A DNA stretch of 64,000 bases from BD2-11 sp965115885. GTDB lineage: Bacteria; Gemmatimonadota; Gemmatimonadetes; Longimicrobiales; Gaopeijiaceae. The position numbers and the translations under genes are program-made. The stretch is from assembly GCA_965115885.1 (NCBI GenBank), contig OZ220479.1, forward strand, positions 1,550,001-1,614,000, read 5' to 3'. Below the pieces are notes generated by a model. That model did not search any database. It was not told where the DNA came from and saw only the letters and a program-made list of their open reading frames with translations. Below, one piece after another: positions 61,943 through 64,000 of this stretch (position 1 is its first letter; each line of letters begins with the position of its first letter).

Positions 61943-62373
61943 CGCCGCCCCACGTTTGCGATCCAAGTGCTGCGGATGTCGGTGAGCTTCCAGTTGGAGG
62001 GCTCCGAAGCCGACTCTCTCACGTTGGAGGGTACGCCCAAACCGGGAAAATGTTGCTGGTGCACAGAACGTACGACCCGATTTTCCAAACACCACACGAA
62101 ATCGCCTACGTCGCGCATTTGTGATCCGTCGGCTCGGCAGGTGGCCACTACCTGCATTACGTATCGTGCGCCGTAGGTGGTTTTGTCGGATCCTTCGTTG
62201 GCGTCGTCGATCAGGTCGAGAAGCAAGGCCGCGATGTTTCCTTCCGTTTTCGCAGGGTAGCTGGTTCTGCCTCCGTTTTCGAACTGGTTGATGCTCCAAG
62301 GATGACCGACAGCACCGATGTAGTCGGCGAAGCCCTCGACGAAAGCGCACTTGTACCCGGAAACCACCCATAT
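61939..62373 (-). pseudogene. C-terminal part of an unknown protein, cut by IS1595
   Basis: The frame reads from the IS1595 junction through YKCAFVEGFADYIGAVGHPW, AKTEGNIAALLLDLIDDANEG, VMQVVATC and DFVWCLENRV to the SNWKLTDIRSTW tail. EGFADYIG and the helical pieces after it recall the downstream glutamate region of gluzincin peptidases, but no HExxH is present because the N-terminus is lost. It was the first gene of the lipoprotein operon. Confidence 0.55.
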
Positions 62374-62386
62374 TTTGTGATGGGAA

Positions 62387-62593
62387 TTATACGCTTGTCT
62401 TGACGTCGGGTTCATCATCCTCCACCTTCTCCGGCGTGACGAATCTGCGGGTTGCGATACGCTCCCACACCTTCGGATTGATCGGGCGGAACAGCACCTG
62501 GACGATGTCGCTCATCATCGCGCCCCGGTAGAACGGGTTGGTCGCCTGCACGTCGAACGGCTTCTTTCGCTTTTCAGTCATCGGTGCCTTCAT
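62387..62593 (-). CDS. IS1595 passenger gene, copy 2
   Basis: Same 68-residue product as 41361-41567, with the stop inside the terminal repeat. Confidence 0.6.
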   Translation of the reverse strand: MKAPMTEKRKKPFDVQATNPFYRGAMMSDIVQVLFRPINPKVWERIATRRFVTPEKVEDDEPDVKTSV

Positions 62594-62767
62594 GTGGTCG
62601 CTCCCGCCGTGCCTGCGAGCGACGATGCGATCAACCGTCAGGTTGCGGAACGGGAAGTTCGCCAGAAACTTCGGTCCAAATCCGGCGCACGATACAACCT
62701 ACTGCGTATACCGCCAGAGTGCGCGGGCGAGAGTGATACGCCCGCGCAAGGGGTTTGGAGCAAGGAA

Positions 62768-63754
62768 TCAGATCGCAGCCGCCGACCGGCCCGTGTCGGC
62801 TACCAGATCCCGGTACATGAGCCGCCGTCCGATCATCGCCGCCACGACGTGCTGAATCTGTGCGAGCGTGTCCAACTCGCGCACGTTCCGGCGAGCCGCA
62901 AACATGTCCACGTAGGCTTGCAAGTGCTTCTGGCTCAGCCGATGGTAGACGCCCTTGTGCGCGCGCTTCAACACGGCCCAGAACGACTCCACGCCGTTGG
63001 TGTGAACGGTCTCGCCTTCGAGGTAACGGACGTACTCGGCTACGGAGTGCTTCACCGTCTCGTGCTTCCGGGCGGTGCCTCGGTAGGCCGTCGCGTCGTC
63101 CGTGTACAGCTTCGCGCCGTCGCTGGCGTGTTCGTCCACGAAACCGCCGAGCGTCGCCTTGTCGGTGCGCTCGATCACCCGCGCCGCAACCTTGCCCGTT
63201 GCCCGATCCCTCGCAGCAACCACGGCCTGCTTCCCGGCCGGCCCGCGCCCGATGCTCTCCAGTTCCTTGCGACGCGTGTTGCTCATGTTCCTGCGCTTGC
63301 CGCCGAAATACGCCTCGTCCACTTCCACCGGCCCGTCGAACGTCATCCGCACGTCCGCGAACGCGCCCCGGATGCGGTGCAACATGAACCACGCCGTCGC
63401 CTGCCGGACGCCGAGATCGCGGTGCAGCTTCATCGACGAAACGCCTTTCAGGCTCGTCAACTCCAAATAGATCGCCCAGCCCCACAACCGCAGCGGGAGC
63501 TTCGACTGCTCCATGAGCGTCCCGGTCTTGAGGCTGAAATACTTCCGGCAATCGCGGCACCTGTACGGCATCGGCTTGCCCGACTTCACCCGGTAGCAGT
63601 TCACACTCCCGCAACGTGTGCAAGCCATCTGGCCGAACGGCCAAACCCACGACTCGAACCAGTGGGTCGCCGATTCCTCAGTTGCGAACATCGCCGCGAC
63701 CTGCGGCATCGTGATGCCTTTCCGGTGGTGCTTTCCCGGTCCCTTCGCCACCAT
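62768..63754 (-). CDS. IS1595-family transposase, copy 2
   Basis: 328 residues, matching the protein at 41742-42728: zinc ribbon, then the DDE residues in VEVDEAYFGG, YTDDATAY and GVESFWAVLKR. Intact. Confidence 0.92.
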   Translation of the reverse strand: MVAKGPGKHHRKGITMPQVAAMFATEESATHWFESWVWPFGQMACTRCGSVNCYRVKSGKPMPYRCRDCRKYFSLKTGTLMEQSKLPLRLWGWAIYLELTSLKGVSSMKLHRDLGVRQATAWFMLHRIRGAFADVRMTFDGPVEVDEAYFGGKRRNMSNTRRKELESIGRGPAGKQAVVAARDRATGKVAARVIERTDKATLGGFVDEHASDGAKLYTDDATAYRGTARKHETVKHSVAEYVRYLEGETVHTNGVESFWAVLKRAHKGVYHRLSQKHLQAYVDMFAARRNVRELDTLAQIQHVVAAMIGRRLMYRDLVADTGRSAAAI

Positions 63755-63845
63755 GCAACCCCCTCATTGCATTGCTCTTAGCGTACATTGAAGGTGGCAT
63801 GATCTTGCCGTGCTGTCAAGGCAAGCGTATAATTCCCTTTGTGAT

Positions 63846-64000
63846 CTTGGCAGACACTTTCCGTGGCCCAGATGCCACCGAGAGCGCGGTGGTGGAGCGC
63901 ATGGCCGTACTCGTGGGCGGCTGTGAATTTTGGACCAATAGGAGTCGAGGCCAAAAACGATGCGATCCTCAGTAGTCCTGTAGCGAGATCGTTTGTTGCC
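63846..64000. other. Window end; likely upstream part of the interrupted gene
   Basis: It follows the IS1595 target copy. On the minus strand it may continue the gene at 61939-62373, but it is too short to support a call. Confidence 0.3.

Larger units (their letters stand above)
62382..63837 (-). mobile_element. IS1595-family element, copy 2 (1456 bp, intact)
   Basis: Terminal repeats GGGAATTATACGCTTG and an 8-bp target duplication TTTGTGAT (62374-62381 and 63838-63845). Length and sequence equal copy 1 as far as I can read. It interrupts the first gene of the lipoprotein operon; that gene may continue beyond 63845. Confidence 0.92.

Overview
GC-rich DNA packed with mobile elements, probably from a free-living or symbiotic bacterium of the Gemmatimonadota type. 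That guess rests on the base composition, the secreted M28 peptidase with a typical signal peptide ending in AQ, and the small-peptide/beta-propeller genes; it is an inference and no rRNA or housekeeping marker is present. No tRNA, rRNA or CRISPR array was seen.

Layout. (1) 1-8868: insertion-sequence graveyard. An IS630 fragment is followed by a four-deep nest: an ISL3 transposase gene split by an IS110-type element, itself split by an IS1380-type element, itself split by a second IS110-type element. (2) 8865-9836: a lone radical SAM protein. (3) 10184-12085: an AT-richer, translationally coupled operon for a ubiquitin-like protein, an E1-like ThiF protein and a DUF6527-like protein. (4) 12352-29717: an integrative conjugative element (ICE I) with a LexA/CI-like repressor, a nearly complete VirB/Trb type IV secretion operon, coupling protein, ArdC antirestriction protein and tyrosine integrase. 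VirB4 is frameshifted and no relaxase was recognised. (5) 29718-45373: repeated modules of a six-cysteine secreted peptide and a six-bladed beta-propeller protein (one fused to a DsbA-like domain), preceded by group II intron-like 3' fragments and broken up by IS3, IS481-like, IS5/IS1182-like, IS1595 and IS21 sequences. (6) 45374-47921: degraded right end of a second ICE with an intact integrase; 48444-50000: an M28 peptidase; 50476-53609: degraded left end of another ICE copy. (7) 54414-55467: AT-richer DUF6941-like gene plus a HicA/HicB-like pair. (8) 55545-60309: RecG scrap, truncated IS1595, a complete IS110-type element and a truncated one. (9) 60522-62373: two tandem lipoproteins and the C-terminal part of an upstream protein, cut by an intact IS1595 (62382-63837).

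How parts work together. The ICE genes overlap by ATGA/GTGA/TTGA junctions and form one long operon divergent from the repressor. The ubiquitin-like operon has the gene set of prokaryotic ubiquitin-like conjugation systems. The peptide genes carry their own promoter and lie directly before propeller genes, suggesting that peptide and propeller act as a pair outside the cytoplasm. Most IS copies are relics; two IS1595 copies with intact ends and 8-bp target duplications look recent.
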